A stretch of 64,000 nt of DNA. Source: Prostheceraeus crozeri (Eukaryota > Platyhelminthes > Polycladida > Euryleptidae). Positions 61,121 to 64,000 of the stretch are shown piece by piece. The position numbers and the translations under genes are program-made. The notes below the pieces were generated by a model that made no database searches, had not been told where the DNA came from, and worked only from the letters and a program-made list of their open reading frames with translations. How positions within the stretch are numbered: position 1 is the stretch's first letter; the number at the start of each line of letters is the position of its first letter. The stretch spans positions 115,293-179,292 of the forward strand of contig CAJQUW010008641.1 in NCBI GenBank assembly GCA_907163375.1, read 5' to 3'.

Positions 61121-61390
61121 ATGCAGACGCCGAACAGTCAAGTCAGCTCTCCTCGCGGACCGCAGTTAAGGCCGCGAAATTTATTTGAGGAGTTTGTCAG
61201 GCTAGAGGAGCAAGACAGAGTTTTTAATAATCTTGCTCGGATTGGCAATCCGATGACAGCAACTGCTGTCAATCCAACGGAATGGCGCTACATTCCACTT
61301 TTTAGCCATGCGCCAGCTAGTGTGGAAGTCGACAGTGCTACCAAAGAGAGAGTCCAAGACTCTCTCAGCAGAATTGGTAGGGTGTAAGAT
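61121..61390 (+). CDS. Small E2 protein, unknown function
   Basis: An 88-residue intact frame behind a TATA box, with a TTTCA-rich 5' leader. It begins MQTPNSQVSSPRGP, with a basic proline/serine-rich start. A charged central helix follows (LFEEFVRLEEQDRVFNNLAR), and it ends DSLSRIGRV. Two LARIG/LSRIG phrases hint at an internal duplication. I do not recognise a family. It is framed by the 111-bp direct repeats. It could instead be the first exon of a longer gene. Confidence 0.45.
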
Positions 61391-61552
61391 GACGTTACTC
61401 CCGAGAACGAACCATCGGCTCTCTTAAGGGCCACCATGGGGCAAGACATGATAGAACCTCCTCGCGGTTTGCCCTGGGCAGTCTTCGGACTGGCGAATAC
61501 TATCATTAAGTTGAATCTGCTATCAGTCAACTTGAACGTTGCAAATGAAGTT

Positions 61553-61748
61553 CGGTGTAATACTTCCTTTCGACGGGCGTTCCTGTAAAGGGCGGCGGTG
61601 TGAAAACCCGTAGCTATGTATTACCGCAGGGGACATTCGGCAATGGTCAATCTTGTTAAACCTCTCTGCGTCCATGTTTGCAAGTGATTGCCTCTGTCTC
61701 AACGTAGTATGCATTCGCGCCAGGGCGACATTTAGCCAACTGTCGAAG
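61553..61748 (+). promoter_or_regulatory. Leader cassette, version B, in E2
   Basis: Blocks GGTGTAATACTTCC, GGCGTTCCTG, GGCGGCGG, CCCGTAG, AAACCTCTCTGCG and GTCTCAACGTAG occur in the same order as 32781-32999. It ends with GTCGAAG/GTTGCC. Confidence 0.5.
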
Positions 61749-61779
61749 GTTGCCTAAAACTTTCCATTGCATACGTTAT

Positions 61780-61915
61780 GAGAACCATGAGTTCTACCTG
61801 TCTCTATCAATGAGACGAATTGATGAATGGAATGAAATGGGAGGACACTCACGCGCCACACGCAACATACCACACTTCTCTCTTCCGTAGTCTAACAAGC
61901 TCTTTACACATGGAT
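61780..61915 (+). repeat. Conserved block copy in E2
   Basis: It shares GATGAATGGAATGAAATGG, GCGCCACACGCAAC and TCTCTCTTCCGTAG with 33005-33165 and immediately precedes the terminal array. Confidence 0.6.
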
Positions 61916-61954
61916 CGCAGTCGATTGCTATCCCTGTATCAGAAGTGTAAGCTA

Positions 61955-64000
61955 TCTTAATTTATTTGACACTATTTCATCTATTATCATCATCGTCCAT
62001 ATGAAAGTTTTTAATATTTACAAGTTAGACTAGCGTTCTACTATTTGTAATGAAAGATATAGTTTCAACAGTTTACAGATTGAAAATAAAGTTTCAATAG
62101 TGTGTGTGTGTGTATGTTAAGAATAAATTTTTATCTGTTTGTATGTTAGAAATAGAATGAAGTTTCACCAGGTTACAAGTTAAGAATAAAGTTCTATCTG
62201 TTTATATGTTAGAAATAAAATAAAGTTTCAATAGTTTGCAAGTTAAAAATAAAGTTTCAATAGTTTACAAGTTTTAAAATAAAGTTTAAATAGTGTGCAA
62301 GATAAAAAATAAAGTTTGAACAGTTTACAAGCTGAAATAAAGTTTTAATAGTGTACACGTTGGAAATAAAGTTTTAATAGTTTATGTGCTTCAAAATAGA
62401 GTTATAACAGTTTATATGTTATAAATAAAATGAAGTTTCATCAGTTTACAAGTTAAGAATAAAGTTCTATCTGTTTGTCTGATAGAAATAAAACAAAGTT
62501 TCAACCGTTTACAAGTTAAAAATAAAGTTTCAACAGTTTACAAGTTAAAATTTAAGCTTCAACAATTACAAGTTAAAAATAAAACTTCAAAAGTTTACCA
62601 GTTAGAAATAAAGTTTCATCAGTTTACAAGTCAAAATAAAGTTTCAACAGATTATAAGTTAAAAGAAAAGTTCCAATAGTATGTGAATTAGAAATAACGT
62701 TTCAGCTGTTTGTATGTTAGAAATAAGATAAAGTTTCAATTGTGTGTACGTTAGAAATAAAGTTCTATCTGTTTCTATGATAGAAATAAAACAAAGTTTC
62801 AACCGTTAACAAGTTAAAAATAAAGTTTCAAGAGTTTATCAAGTTAAAAACTAATGTTTCAATAGTGTTTTGTATGTTATTGAATAAAGTTGAACCTGTT
62901 TACAAGCTGAATAAAGTTTGTAATAGGTGTTACACGTGGAAATAAAGTTTTTTAATAGTTTATGTGCTTTGCTCTCGCAAAAGAGCTGCAGTTATAACAG
63001 TATATATGTTGAAATAAAGTTTCAACAGTCTAACAAGTTAAAAATAAAATTATAATGTTTCCAAGAGTTTACAAGTTTGAGAAAGTTAAGTTTCAATGGT
63101 GTATGCGTTAGAAATAAAGTTATAGTGTTTGTATATCAAATAAGTTTAAGAGTTTTACATGTTAGAAATAACTGAAGGTTCTCCAAGTTTCAAGTTAAGA
63201 ATGAAGTTTCTATCTTGTTTGTATGGTAGAAATAAAAACAAGTTTCAAACCGTTAACAAGTTAAAAATAAGTTTTAAGAGTTACATGTTAAAAAACTAAT
63301 GTTTCAATAGTGTGTGTATGTTAAGAGTAAAGTTTTATCTGTTTTGTATGTTAGAAATAGAATGAAGTTTCATCCAGTTTACAAGCTAAGATTAATTAGT
63401 TCTATCCTGTTTATATATTATGAAATAAAATAAAGTTTCAATAGTTAGCAAGTTAAAAAAATAAAGTTTTTCAATAGTTTACAAGTTTTCTTAAATAAAG
63501 TTTTAATATGTGCAAGATAAAAAATAAAGTTGTTGAACAGTTTACAAGTCAAATAAAGTTTTTTAATAGAGTACACGTTGGAAATAAAGTTTTAATAGTT
63601 TTGTGCTTCAAATTAGAGTTATAACAGGTTATATGTTAGAAATACAATGAAGTTTCATCCGTTTAACCAAGTTAAGAATAAAGTTCCTAGCTGTTTGGTC
63701 TGATAGAAATAAACCAAAGTTTTCAACCGTTTACAAGTTAAAATAAAGTTTCAACAGTTTACAGTTTATAATTTAAAGCTTCAACAATTACAAGTTAAAA
63801 ATTAAAAACTTCAAAAAAAGTTTACAGTTAGACATAAATGTTTATCTGTTTACAAGTCAAATAAAGTTTCAACAGATTATATGTTAAAAGAAAAGTTCCA
63901 ATAGTATGTGCATTAGAAATAATCGTTTCAGCTGTTGTATGTTAGAAATAAGATAAAGTTTCAATTGTGTGTACGTTAGAAATAAGTTCTATCTGTTTCT
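61955..64000 (+). repeat. AT-rich tandem array with 1225-bp higher-order period
   Basis: Basic units of about 27-30 bp (AATAAAGTTTCAATAGTTTA plus CAAGTTAAA) repeat dozens of times. The order of unit variants seen at 62100-62775 recurs from about 63320 to the window end, offset 1225 bp. The second copy differs mostly by one-base gains or losses in homopolymers. Confidence 0.9.

Larger units (their letters stand above)
60957..61542 (+). repeat. Pair of 111-bp direct repeats flanking an ORF
   Basis: Copies at 60957-61066 and 61431-61542 share GACATGATAGA, CTTCGGA and ATACTATCATTAAGTTGAAT with few differences. Each contains an ATG opening MGQDMIEPPR and a GCTATCA motif. Confidence 0.85.
57360..64000 (+). 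mobile_element. E2: rearranged relative of E1, running off the window
   Basis: Fossil element of the same family. From left to right it shares with E1 the C-rich tracts, the outer units, the CRE/TATA promoter, leader cassettes A, C and B, the conserved block and the AT-rich array. Noncoding order and orientation match the E1 left arm, with the C cassette brought in from the E1 interior. No polymerase is seen before the window ends. A leader-intron-like segment (60803-60920) matches the first intron of the E1 spliced gene in sequence and length. Completeness cannot be judged. Confidence 0.7.

Noticed and set aside
1-64000. CRISPR arrays, rRNA, tRNA genes or bacterial operons
   Set aside because: None seen. 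The tandem arrays lack spacer structure, and the window is plainly eukaryotic.

Overview
This is a window of a metazoan nuclear genome, AT-rich and crowded with transposable elements. The only host gene I recognise with confidence is a roadblock-type dynein light chain (DYNLRB), with three coding exons between 16169 and 25540. A GalEA-like Copia element, a Gypsy element, a Penelope-like fragment, LINEs, Tc1 and hAT transposons and a Polinton-like polymerase element together suggest a marine invertebrate. Nothing fixes the taxon more closely.

Layout. From 1 to about 7300 lies the 3' part of a Gypsy element with a Copia element (1616-6347, minus) inserted in its integrase region. From 10167 to 13726 is a decayed Tc1-like transposon carrying an hAT-like insertion. 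From 16169 to 25540 is DYNLRB; its long last intron holds a LINE 3' end, a Penelope-like GIY-YIG fragment and two MITE-like elements. From about 27030 to 30300 are LINE pieces (one split by a 775-bp inverted-repeat insertion) and copies of an unclassified repeat called F here.

The main object is element E1, about 30850-46555, or 30365-47555 if the mirrored F repeats are included. It is a large palindromic element with roughly 3-kb inverted arms around 9.6 kb of unique DNA. The unique part carries a broken protein-primed family B DNA polymerase of Polinton/adintovirus type, an intron-containing proline-rich and C2H2 zinc-finger gene, an acidic protein with a SUMO-interaction-like motif, and a 150-residue protein resembling the N-terminal part of such polymerases. 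I saw no integrase, capsid, protease or packaging ATPase. A second, rearranged relative, E2, starts near 57360 and runs off the window at 64000.

E1 and E2 share a modular noncoding architecture: a CRE, E-box and TATA promoter facing inward; a roughly 200-nt leader cassette repeated in several diverged versions, always in the inferred sense direction and ending at a splice-donor-like GTT; a conserved block; and then AT-rich tandem arrays. This repeated leader-block-array design is the most unusual signal in the window.

The stretch 47556-57360 is mostly featureless apart from a decayed hAT (DUF4371/ZMYM1-like) transposase remnant near 53400-53950.
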